A DNA stretch of 9,100 nt from Bacteroidales bacterium (lineage in GTDB: Bacteria > Bacteroidota > Bacteroidia > Bacteroidales > VadinHA17): NCBI GenBank assembly GCA_003520925.1, contig DOTV01000043.1, forward strand, positions 1 to 9,100, given 5' to 3'. The first letter of the stretch is position 1. Each line of letters opens with the position of its first letter. The notes under the pieces are model-generated. The model did no database searches. It worked only from the letters and a program-made list of their open reading frames with translations, and was not told the origin of the DNA. A program made the position numbers and the translations under genes. Below, piece by piece: positions 1 through 6,655 of this stretch.

Positions 1-930
1 AGGTCATCAGTTTCTTTCAATATGGTGGCAATCCCCGGCGGTACATTTAAAATGGGGAGCCCGGCTGAGGAACCATTCAGAAAAGAGGACGAGGGTCCTG
101 TCAGGGATGTTGAGCTGAGTCCGTTCTTTATGGCCGAGGTTGAAGTGACCTGGGATGAGTATCTTGCATTTTATGCCCAGACATCTGCAGAGGGGCGGTC
201 GACCGATACTGAAGGGTTAAGAAGCGGAATGCAATCGGCCGGTGATCTTGATGCCATTTCAGGTGCCACACCTCCATATGGACAACCTGACCAGGGCTGG
301 GGACTGGGGAAAAGACCGGCTATTTCTTTCACTTATCATGCAGCTGAGACTTACTGCAGATGGCTGTCGAAGGTAACAGGCAAAACCTATCGGCTCCCTA
401 CTGAGGCTGAATGGGAGTATGCCTGCCGTGCAGGCACCCCGGGCCCGTATTTCTTTGAAGGAGATCCACGCAAATTCGAAAAGACAGGGCTGAAGGCAAA
501 GCTCTCAAAAAATGACACTGCAGTCATCAATACCTATATAGTATATAAGGAGAACAGTCCATCAAAAACCCAGACACCTGATTTTGTCAGGGCTAATCCT
601 TTCGGACTTAAAAATATGGCGGGTAATGTGGCTGAATTCTGCCTCGACTGGTATCAGCCTGATGCATATTCAAAGTATCCACAGGGAACAATTAAAGATC
701 CACAGGGTCCGGAGACCGGAGAAGAGCACGTTATCCGTGGCGGAACATTTATTAATCCGGCAGGTTTTGTCAGGAGTGCTGCCCGTGATTATACAAGGAC
801 AGAATCGTGGCTCAGAACCGACCCGCAGATACCAAAAAGCATATGGTGGTACTCCGACTGTTTTAATGTAGGTTTCAGGGTCGTCTGTGAATTTGACGAA
901 AAAACGGGGAATGTTACTGCCTCAGAGTGA
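1..930 (+). CDS. SUMF1/FGE-fold protein lacking the catalytic cysteines (5' truncated by window edge)
   Basis: The frame is open from base 1. The first in-frame ATG is at 22, but the seven preceding codons (RSSVSFN) read straight into the usual start of the SUMF1 (FGE-sulfatase) domain, so ATG22 is probably internal and the true start lies upstream. Numbered from ATG22, the family motifs are IPGGTFKMGSP (4-14), RLPTEAEWEYACRAGT (124-139), NPFGLKNMAGNVAEFCLDWY (192-211), VIRGGTF (237-243) and VGFRVV (283-288). Residues about 53-98 (to GWGLGKRP) form an insert seen in many Bacteroidota members. In active formylglycine-generating enzymes a CxxxxC-type motif follows RGGS. Here the sequence is INPAGFVRSAARD, so both catalytic cysteines are absent. 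It is therefore unlikely to activate sulfatases. Related SUMF1-fold proteins in Bacteroidota include the gliding/secretion proteins GldJ and GldK, but nothing visible assigns this one to them. Its signal peptide, if any, is outside the window. It precedes susC on the same strand by 467 bp, so co-transcription is uncertain. Confidence 0.9.
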   Translation, partial: RSSVSFNMVAIPGGTFKMGSPAEEPFRKEDEGPVRDVELSPFFMAEVEVTWDEYLAFYAQTSAEGRSTDTEGLRSGMQSAGDLDAISGATPPYGQPDQGWGLGKRPAISFTYHAAETYCRWLSKVTGKTYRLPTEAEWEYACRAGTPGPYFFEGDPRKFEKTGLKAKLSKNDTAVINTYIVYKENSPSKTQTPDFVRANPFGLKNMAGNVAEFCLDWYQPDAYSKYPQGTIKDPQGPETGEEHVIRGGTFINPAGFVRSAARDYTRTESWLRTDPQIPKSIWWYSDCFNVGFRVVCEFDEKTGNVTASE

Positions 931-937
931 GGTTTTT
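920..937 (+). terminator. Possible short intrinsic terminator overlapping the SUMF1-gene stop codon
   Basis: A perfect 5-bp stem (CCTCA at 920-924, TGAGG at 928-932) with a three-base loop GAG is followed by five T residues (933-937). The TGA stop codon (928-930) lies in the right arm. The stem is short, so termination may be weak; there is no better terminator behind this gene. Confidence 0.35.
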
Positions 938-981
938 CATACTAATATGTTGCATTTATATCAAGAAATTTGATGAATGTG

Positions 982-1000
982 CTTGTTTTTCCAAAACAAG
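982..1000. other. Perfect AT-rich hairpin downstream of the SUMF1-fold gene
   Basis: CTTGTTTT (982-989) and AAAACAAG (993-1000) form a perfect 8-bp stem around the loop TCC, followed by an AT-rich run. It could act as a weak bidirectional terminator or protect the 3' end of the upstream transcript. Only two of the eight base pairs are G:C, so its stability is modest. Confidence 0.4.
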
Positions 1001-1106
1001 TTATTTAAATTGCAGTGAGTTTTTAACATTTTTTAAGAGCCCTAACCTTACTAACCTTTAAACCCAACCGCTGACCTGATAACTTTAAAAATCATCGGAT
1101 AGTAGA

Positions 1107-1152
1107 AGTGTAATTTAATGAGTGTAAGTTTTACACTTACTCGCATTAAATT
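1107..1152. promoter_or_regulatory. Imperfect dyad with a direct repeat, candidate operator or leader structure
   Basis: AATTTAATG (1112-1120) pairs with CATTAAATT (1144-1152), and AGTGTAA (1121-1127) pairs with TTACACT (1131-1137) around the loop GTT. The only interruption is a six-base bulge, TACTCG (1138-1143), on the right side, giving 16 base pairs in total. A second AGTGTAA lies at 1107-1113, fourteen bases from the one in the stem. A regulator-binding site is one reading and an RNA structure another. It lies about 250 bp upstream of susC. Confidence 0.4.
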
Positions 1153-1178
1153 GATTTGTATTTTGTAGTAGTTGAAGA

Positions 1179-1214
1179 AATAGAAATAAGAAAAGAAATA
1201 ATAGAAATAAGAAA
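1179..1214. repeat. Purine-rich tract with a 15-bp direct repeat
   Basis: AATAGAAATAAGAAA occurs exactly at 1179-1193 and again at 1200-1214, a 21-bp period, separated by AGAAAT, itself a variant of the same motif. The plus strand is nearly all purine here. The 21-bp spacing is close to two helical turns, which could give intrinsic curvature, but simple-sequence expansion is equally possible. Confidence 0.6.
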
Positions 1215-1248
1215 TATCCTCATGTTCCATTTGTAAAGGGCAATTTAA

Positions 1249-1290
1249 AACCACTAACCACTGACCAGCAACCAGCAACCAGTAACCAGA
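1249..1290 (+). repeat. Heptamer tandem repeat, six copies (AACCAGC-like)
   Basis: Six consecutive seven-base units start at 1249, 1256, 1263, 1270, 1277 and 1284: AACCACT twice, then GACCAGC, AACCAGC, AACCAGT and AACCAGA. The seven-base rhythm continues in degenerate AT-rich form towards 1340. The same heptamer in opposite orientation occurs at 8440-8474, so it is a dispersed repeat and not a purely local slippage product. Translated on the minus strand it gives a spurious W/L/V-rich peptide. Confidence 0.75.
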
Positions 1291-1345
1291 ATCATTAACC
1301 AATTAATAATCACCATTAATCAATACCAATAACCTGAAACCAATT

Positions 1346-1372
1346 TTTGAATAATCCTAATATCTATCTTTT
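1346..1372 (+). promoter_or_regulatory. Weak candidate Bacteroidota promoter for susC
   Basis: TATCTTTT at 1365-1372 matches seven of eight positions of the Bacteroidota -7 consensus TAnnTTTG, and TTTG at 1346-1349 could be the -33 element. The spacing between them (15 bp) is shorter than the usual 19-20 bp. In AT-rich DNA such matches arise easily, so this is tentative. If used, the transcript would begin roughly 20 bases before the susC ATG. Confidence 0.22.
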
Positions 1373-1397
1373 ATTAACTAACTAACAGTGTAACAGT

Positions 1398-4300
1398 ATG
1401 AAAAAAACTCCCAACTACTTTTGGCCCTTAAAGCCAAATGTTAATTTTCACAAGTTACTCCTTACTGTGAAAATTATGACTATCCTGCTGGTTTGTGGAC
1501 TGGTGTTTCCAGCCTATACACTAACCGCCGGGAATCCTTCTGCTGAAGAGCAGCAGCAAATCAGAGTATCCGGGACAATAGTGGATGGTTCATCCGGTCT
1601 GGCTATGCCGGGTGTAAACGTCCAGGTTAAGGGTACCAGCATTGGGGCTATCTCTGATGCAGAAGGAAAGTACAACATTACCGTGAATGACAGAAATGCA
1701 ACACTTGTTTTTTCCTTTATCGGCTATGTATCCCAGCAGGTTGCTCTTGGTGGCAGAACAGTTATTGACCTTTCTCTGGCTGCCGAAACAACGAATCTCG
1801 ATGAAGTTGTCGTTGTGGGGTACAGCACTCAGAAACGTGCAAATGTTGTCGGATCGGTAGCATCAATTTCAGGTGAAAGCCTTCAGGCTATACCTGCTGT
1901 AAACGTATCCAATTCAATTGGGGGACGTATGAGTGGTATTTCGGTAATACAGCAAACCGGTGAACCCGGACAAATGACGCCGAGGATTCTTGTTCGAGGC
2001 CGCAGCACCCTGGGTGGTGACAGAGGTACTAATTTTGGAAGCACTAATCCTCTTGTGGTTATTGATGGTGTTCAGGGACGTTCAATGGACGAAATTGACC
2101 CAATGGACATTGCCAGCATTTCAGTTCTGAAGGATGCTGCTGCATCAATTTATGGTTCAAATGCTGCAAACGGCGTTATTCTTATCACAACCAAAAAAGG
2201 CGGCGAGGGGAAACCAAAGCTGAACTATCAGTTCTACCAGGGTTTCATGACACCGACAATTATCCCTCAGACAACAAATGCCCAGGAGTATGCTACAATG
2301 CTTACCGAATATCAGACACAGAACGGTATCGCACGTACATACACAGACAAGGACATAGAATTGTTCGGAAGCGGTGCAGACCCATGGGAACATCCTAATA
2401 CAGACTGGTACGGAGACCTCATTAAGAACTGGACAACTACCTACAGGCACAATTTTACAATTGATGGTGGTTTCAAAGGGATGACTTATTATCTCTCTGT
2501 CGGGATAAAGGGTGACGAATCAATATATAAGCAGTCATCAACTAAGTATAACCAGTATAACGTCCGTGCAAAATTTGATCTCCCGATCAATGAATGGCTG
2601 AAAGTAGGACTTGATGTTGCAGCATTCCAGAATCACAGGCTATATCCATATAAATCAGCCGACGCCATTGTAGGGCAGTCAACACGTCTTCTTCCTACAA
2701 CATGGTCATTCTGGCCGAGCGGCGAACCAGGCCCGGATATTGAATATGGTGACAACCCGGTTGTTACTTCGACTTTCGCAGGAGGAAAAGATGATCAGCT
2801 TACCTACAGATATCTCAATACCTTCAATGCATCGATTACCCCTCCGATAATTAAAGGACTTTCTATTAACGGTTCATTCAGCTATGACCTTACAAACTTT
2901 TACCGCAAGAGATTCTTCAAACCATGGACCCTCTATACAATTGACAAATCAAAGTCAACCAGGGATGCCACTACCGGTTTCATAACCACTGGGTTTCTTA
3001 CTCCCGGACTGAGAGGACTCTCTTCACCTCAGAACAATGAAGATTATACAAGAACCATTAACCAGACCGGCAACGTCAACCTTACCTACGCCAAAAAGCT
3101 GGGCGACCACAGCATTTTTCTATATGCCGGGTTTGAACAGTACACAAGCGACTATAACAGTCTTTACGGATTCCGTCAGTACTATATTTCAAGCCTGATC
3201 CAGACAATGAATGCCGGTGCTGACCAGGATAAAAATACAACTGGTGATGCAACTATTTATGCACGTAAATCATGGATTGGTCGTGCTACATACGACTATA
3301 AGGGTAAATATCTTGCAGAATTACTTTTCCGTCGGGACGGTTCACTTAAGTTCCCGCCCAACAGCCGCTGGGGTAATTTCCCTGGGGTTTTGTTAGGCTG
3401 GCGAGTATCTGAAGAAGGCTTCTGGAAAGACAATATTCAGTTTATCAACTATTTTAAACTCAGGGCCTCTTATGGAAAGATGGGTATGGACCCCGGAAAC
3501 CCGTTCCAGTATATAAACTCATTCGGACTTTCCTCAGGTATGGTCTTTGGAACCGGCTCATCAATCGAGACGGCAGTAGGACCTCCGGTTATTGCAAACC
3601 CCAATATCACATGGGAGACACAAACAACACAGAACATTGGGTTTGAATCTAAGTTATTAAATGACCTCTTCAGCCTTAATATGGAATTCTTTTACAACAA
3701 AAGAGAAGATATTCTTGCTCCAAGGGATGCGTCAGTTCCTGCTTTTTCAGGTCTTTCACTGCCTAATGAGAACATAGCCCGCGTTGATAACAGGGGATTT
3801 GAAATTGAGGCAGGAGTTCACAAAAGCTTAACATCCGATCTTAGGGTTGATCTGACTGCAAACATCAGTTACAGCCACAACAAGGTTGTTTTCCAGGATG
3901 AACCGGTAAGAGCTGTTGAATGGCAGCAGACGACAGGCCATCCGTACAATGCATGGCTTATGTATAACTCACTCGGGATCTTTAAAGATGCGGAAGCAGT
4001 TGCTGCTTATCCTCATTGGGCAACCGCCAAACCAGGAGATGTTATTTTTGAAGACTATAACAAGGACAATAAGATTGACGGAAATGACCGGATCCTGATT
4101 GATGAAGTAGATGCTCCCAACACTTACTATGGTGTTAACCTGGATGTTGCCTGGAAAGGCTTTTCTCTTTCAGCTCTAATTCAGGGGCAGGGCAAATACT
4201 TAAGGATGAGATACTATGATAACAGACGAGGTGTGGCTGGTAATTACTTCAAATGGACCTACGACAACAGGTGGACACCTGATAACCAGGTTACAGATAT

Positions 4301-4592
4301 AGCACGTGCTTATAACAGAGATGACTATTATTGGTCACCTGATGTTCAGATGAATACTTACTGGCTTGCAAACGTTGCATATTGCAGGTTAAAGAGTCTT
4401 GTTCTGACATATACTATTCCATCTAGCATCTACTCGAAACTTGGAATCGCAAATGCAAGCATCTATCTATCTGGCAATAACCTTGCTCTGCTTTGGACAG
4501 CCAATAAGAGGGTCTGGGATCCTGAAGCACTCAATCCCGGTGTATATCCGACCATGAAGACAATTGCCATAGGTGCGAATATTGGGTTTTAA
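1398..4592 (+). CDS. susC: SusC/RagA family TonB-dependent outer-membrane transporter
   Basis: This is the ligand-transporting beta-barrel of a SusCD importer, energised by TonB-ExbB-ExbD. The 1064-residue length is normal for the family. Residues 1-44 look like a Bacteroidota SusC signal peptide, with an extended N-region and a hydrophobic core at about 21-40. A carboxypeptidase-regulatory-like (CarboxypepD_reg) domain spans about 56-130 (RVSGTIVDGSSGLAMPGVNV). The family signature LDEVVVVGYSTQKR (134-147) leads into the plug domain (about 148-266), which includes NPLVVIDGVQGRSMDEI (217-233) and VLKDAAASIYGSNAANGVI (243-261). The rest is barrel, ending in the aromatic residue expected of an outer-membrane beta-signal (IGANIGF). 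DYNKDNKIDGND (886-897) resembles the Asp/Asn-rich calcium-binding-type loop common near the end of SusC proteins. There is no N-terminal STN domain, so direct sigma/anti-sigma signalling is not indicated. ATG1398 is chosen because it gives an intact signal peptide. The susD partner follows 29 bp downstream. The substrate cannot be inferred. Confidence 0.97.
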   Translation: MKKTPNYFWPLKPNVNFHKLLLTVKIMTILLVCGLVFPAYTLTAGNPSAEEQQQIRVSGTIVDGSSGLAMPGVNVQVKGTSIGAISDAEGKYNITVNDRNATLVFSFIGYVSQQVALGGRTVIDLSLAAETTNLDEVVVVGYSTQKRANVVGSVASISGESLQAIPAVNVSNSIGGRMSGISVIQQTGEPGQMTPRILVRGRSTLGGDRGTNFGSTNPLVVIDGVQGRSMDEIDPMDIASISVLKDAAASIYGSNAANGVILITTKKGGEGKPKLNYQFYQGFMTPTIIPQTTNAQEYATMLTEYQTQNGIARTYTDKDIELFGSGADPWEHPNTDWYGDLIKNWTTTYRHNFTIDGGFKGMTYYLSVGIKGDESIYKQSSTKYNQYNVRAKFDLPINEWLKVGLDVAAFQNHRLYPYKSADAIVGQSTRLLPTTWSFWPSGEPGPDIEYGDNPVVTSTFAGGKDDQLTYRYLNTFNASITPPIIKGLSINGSFSYDLTNFYRKRFFKPWTLYTIDKSKSTRDATTGFITTGFLTPGLRGLSSPQNNEDYTRTINQTGNVNLTYAKKLGDHSIFLYAGFEQYTSDYNSLYGFRQYYISSLIQTMNAGADQDKNTTGDATIYARKSWIGRATYDYKGKYLAELLFRRDGSLKFPPNSRWGNFPGVLLGWRVSEEGFWKDNIQFINYFKLRASYGKMGMDPGNPFQYINSFGLSSGMVFGTGSSIETAVGPPVIANPNITWETQTTQNIGFESKLLNDLFSLNMEFFYNKREDILAPRDASVPAFSGLSLPNENIARVDNRGFEIEAGVHKSLTSDLRVDLTANISYSHNKVVFQDEPVRAVEWQQTTGHPYNAWLMYNSLGIFKDAEAVAAYPHWATAKPGDVIFEDYNKDNKIDGNDRILIDEVDAPNTYYGVNLDVAWKGFSLSALIQGQGKYLRMRYYDNRRGVAGNYFKWTYDNRWTPDNQVTDIARAYNRDDYYWSPDVQMNTYWLANVAYCRLKSLVLTYTIPSSIYSKLGIANASIYLSGNNLALLWTANKRVWDPEALNPGVYPTMKTIAIGANIGF

Positions 4593-4612
4593 TCAATTAA
4601 GAAATTGTTAAA
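4588..4612 (+). other. AT-rich hairpin spanning the susC stop codon and the susC-susD gap
   Basis: TTTAA (4588-4592) and CAATT (4594-4598) pair with TTAAA (4608-4612) and AATTG (4603-4607) around the loop AAGA, with one bulged T at 4593. The structure contains the susC TAA codon and lies just before the susD start. There is no T-tract after it, so it is not a terminator. It may influence relative susC/susD mRNA stability, but its A/T-rich stem is weak. Confidence 0.25.
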
Positions 4613-4621
4613 GAGTATAAT

Positions 4622-6508
4622 ATGAAAAAAATATCTAATTATATAATTGCCTTTGCGGTACTGCTTTTAACAGCTACGTCATGTACCGACGTTCTGGAAC
4701 AGCAGTCAGTTAATACCTTTAACCAGGATGTGGTTTTCTCCGACATAAATGTTGTGAAATCATATCTGGGCAAATGCTACGACAGGATGGGAGGCAATAC
4801 TGATAACGGAGTACTCGGCATGCGTGAGGACCTTCTTTCATCAGCTACCGACCAGACGTTATGTATTCACCGTCCTGCAAACTACGGTAATCTGAAGGGG
4901 ACTCTGAGTCCCGATAACCTCGGATACTTTGCAAATAATGGGTATGCCGGATTCATGAGATGGGAAAACATGTACGAAAATATTCAGAATCTAAATACCA
5001 TTATTGCAAATATTGATGCAGTCAAGACTCTTACGTCAGCTGAAGAAACCCTGAAGAAGAGACTCAAGGGTGAAGCCTATTTTATAAGAGCCTTTGAGTA
5101 TGCAACTCTCCTTATGAATTATGGCGGGGCTGTATTGATAAGCACACCTAACACACTTGACCAGGACTTTCAGACAATGAAACGTTCCACAATAGCAGAG
5201 ACCAAAGATTTTGTCCTTGCTGATATTGCCAGTGCCATTACAACTCTGACTGGTCTTTCAATAGAGCAGGGTCGTGCTACCCCGGCAGCAGCAGCAGCTC
5301 TGAAATCACGCGTTCTGCTTTTCTGTGCAAGTAAACTTACAAATGGTGGTTATGCGGGACAGGAATCCAATACACTTGTTTCTTTCCCTGCCGGAAGCCA
5401 GAATGCTTTGCTACAGGCAGCCAGAGACGCTTCAAAAGCTGTAATGGATGGAACTTACGGTACTTTTGCCCTTCAGGGAAGCACTGCAGAACCAGTGCAG
5501 CCTCTGACTGATGCACAGGTTAAAGCATATGCAGAGAACTACCAGAGTATCTTTATTCAGAAAGGTAAATGGAACACTGAAACCATATGGGGTATTCAAT
5601 ATCCTCTTACAGGAGGGAATGTTAACAATGCAAATATCTGGTTTGGGCCATGTGGTTATCACAACTGGGGTAACAACGACCCGACAGAACCTGCTGTAAG
5701 AAGTTTTGAAATGGCCGACGGAACTCCATTTGTCTGGGATAAATATACTCCCGGCGATCAGTATATCCGCAGGGCAACTGCCGCCGAGTTGGCAGCTGAT
5801 CCTTTAAGGAACCCTTACAATGGACGTGAACCGCGTTTTTATGCTATTGTTCTCTATAATGGTGCTCCATGGCAGACACGTCCTACTGATGTTGTCGACC
5901 CCTTAAATACAGTTCAGACCGGACAATACTTTGAGAACAATGAAACAACGCTGATAAAGAGCGGTTTTGACACAAGACAGGGTCCTGTTGAAGCCTGGAA
6001 CGGAACGAAAACAGGTTACTACCTCAAGAAATTCCTCGATCCGACAAGTGCAGGACAATTTTTCAGAAATACCACTGCCTGGGTTGAATTCCGTTATGCT
6101 GAGATCCTGCTGAACTATGCAGAGGCATGTATTGAGCTTGGAGGCACTGACCTGCAGAATGGTTTGAATGCACTCAACATGGTCAGAAACCGTGCCGGAT
6201 TACCCGACAGGGTAACTACTGATCAGGCAGTTGCAAGAGGATATATCCGTCAGGAAAGAGCAATAGAGTTCTTCGGTGAAGGACATCGTTTTTATGATCT
6301 GCGCCGCTGGATGACGTATGGAAGCGTCGTTCAGAATGTATATGGGATGAAGATCAAGCAGATGGTTAATGGTACTGTTGAGTGGAAATATGATCTTACC
6401 GATCAGGAAGATGTCAGGACCTGGTCGAGTGATAAGTACTACTGGATCCCTCTCTCACGTGCAGAGATGAACAAAGCACCAAACCTTCAGCCACAACCGG
6501 GTTATTAA
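4622..6508 (+). CDS. susD: SusD/RagB family ligand-binding outer-membrane lipoprotein
   Basis: This is the surface lipoprotein that caps the SusC barrel and captures ligand. The N-terminus is a lipoprotein signal peptide: MKK, a hydrophobic stretch at 8-16, then LTATSC with the lipidated cysteine at residue 21. The N-terminal SusD-like region (about 22-230) has the TPR-type helices of the family, including RLKGEAYFIRAFEYATLLMN. The C-terminal SusD domain includes FRYAEILLNYAEACIELGG (490-508), RQERAIEFFGEGHRFYDLRR (543-562) and the usual closing segment IPLSRAEMNKAPNLQPQPGY. At 628 residues it is a normal to slightly long member. It starts 29 bp after susC with no terminator between and so should be co-transcribed. 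A strong intrinsic terminator follows at 6545. The middle of the protein (about 250-480), rich in W, Y and N, probably carries ligand-contacting loops. No downstream surface glycan-binding protein or enzyme follows on this strand, so the operon appears to end here. Confidence 0.97.
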   Translation: MKKISNYIIAFAVLLLTATSCTDVLEQQSVNTFNQDVVFSDINVVKSYLGKCYDRMGGNTDNGVLGMREDLLSSATDQTLCIHRPANYGNLKGTLSPDNLGYFANNGYAGFMRWENMYENIQNLNTIIANIDAVKTLTSAEETLKKRLKGEAYFIRAFEYATLLMNYGGAVLISTPNTLDQDFQTMKRSTIAETKDFVLADIASAITTLTGLSIEQGRATPAAAAALKSRVLLFCASKLTNGGYAGQESNTLVSFPAGSQNALLQAARDASKAVMDGTYGTFALQGSTAEPVQPLTDAQVKAYAENYQSIFIQKGKWNTETIWGIQYPLTGGNVNNANIWFGPCGYHNWGNNDPTEPAVRSFEMADGTPFVWDKYTPGDQYIRRATAAELAADPLRNPYNGREPRFYAIVLYNGAPWQTRPTDVVDPLNTVQTGQYFENNETTLIKSGFDTRQGPVEAWNGTKTGYYLKKFLDPTSAGQFFRNTTAWVEFRYAEILLNYAEACIELGGTDLQNGLNALNMVRNRAGLPDRVTTDQAVARGYIRQERAIEFFGEGHRFYDLRRWMTYGSVVQNVYGMKIKQMVNGTVEWKYDLTDQEDVRTWSSDKYYWIPLSRAEMNKAPNLQPQPGY

Positions 6509-6544
6509 TATATAACCAGGAATTATAAAGTTGAAATGATTTTT

Positions 6545-6574
6545 AAAAGCCGGTCCGGAGTGGCCGGCTTTTTT
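6545..6574 (+). terminator. Intrinsic terminator of the susCD operon
   Basis: AAAAGCCGG (6545-6553) pairs perfectly with CCGGCTTTT (6564-6572) and is followed by further T residues to 6574. The loop can be shortened by an additional CC/GG pairing. The GC core and T-tract fit a rho-independent terminator 36 bp after the susD stop. The left-arm A-run also gives the minus strand a T-run, so it may work for the converging gene too. Confidence 0.88.
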
Positions 6575-6582
6575 AATTTTGT

Positions 6583-6655
6583 GCCCCCCAACCCCCCTGA
6601 AGGGGGGCTAAAATGTCAGTAAATAAGAACCCCCCTTTAGGGGGGCAGGGGGGCT
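6583..6655. repeat. Pair of inverted GC-rich palindromic repeat units (units A and B)
   Basis: Unit A (6583-6609) consists of C6, AA, C6, TGAA, G6 and CT. Unit B (6628-6655) is the reverse-complement arrangement: AA, C6, TTTA, G6, CA, G6 and CT. Each unit can form its own C6/G6 hairpin (6592-6607 and 6630-6645), and together they form a longer inverted repeat around an 18-bp AT-rich spacer (6610-6627). The element lies between the converging susD and DUF6057-like genes, and unit B reaches the latter's stop codon. The same architecture recurs at 8498-8570. The organisation resembles REP/BIME-type intergenic elements. It may also end transcription or form G-quadruplexes. Confidence 0.85.

Larger units (their letters stand above)
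931..1397. other. 467-bp non-coding leader upstream of susC
   Basis: No convincing gene lies here. An 83-codon minus-strand frame (1302-1051) is low-complexity and is produced by the repeats. From left to right the region holds an AT-rich hairpin (982-1000), a large imperfect dyad (1107-1152), a purine-rich tract with a 15-bp direct repeat (1179-1214), a heptamer tandem repeat (1249-1290) that decays into an AT-rich seven-base rhythm to about 1340, and a weak Bacteroidota-type promoter match near 1346-1372. Its length suggests that susC transcription is controlled here, but no regulator gene (ECF sigma factor/anti-sigma factor, hybrid two-component sensor) is in the window to pair with it. 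Confidence 0.6.

Noticed and set aside
584..871. 95-codon plus-strand frame within the SUMF1-fold gene
   Set aside because: It lies fully inside a gene with clear domain motifs in another frame and has no recognisable features.
1..930. Annotation as an active formylglycine-generating enzyme for sulfatases
   Set aside because: Both catalytic cysteines expected after the RGGS-type motif are missing and no sulfatase is present in the window.
1051..1302. 83-codon minus-strand open frame in the susC leader
   Set aside because: Its N-terminal WLLVAGQWLVV-like part is just the heptamer repeat translated, and the middle (YFYYFFSYFYFF) is the purine repeat read on the other strand. It has no domain, no plausible leader and low complexity.
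2157..2450. 97-codon minus-strand frame inside susC
   Set aside because: Cysteine-rich composition typical of an antisense shadow; the overlapping plus-strand frame is an unmistakable SusC plug and barrel.
6583..6655. CRISPR-like repeat-spacer reading of the GC-rich repeats
   Set aside because: Only two units per site, in opposite orientation, with one spacer and diverged sequence; no array and no cas genes.
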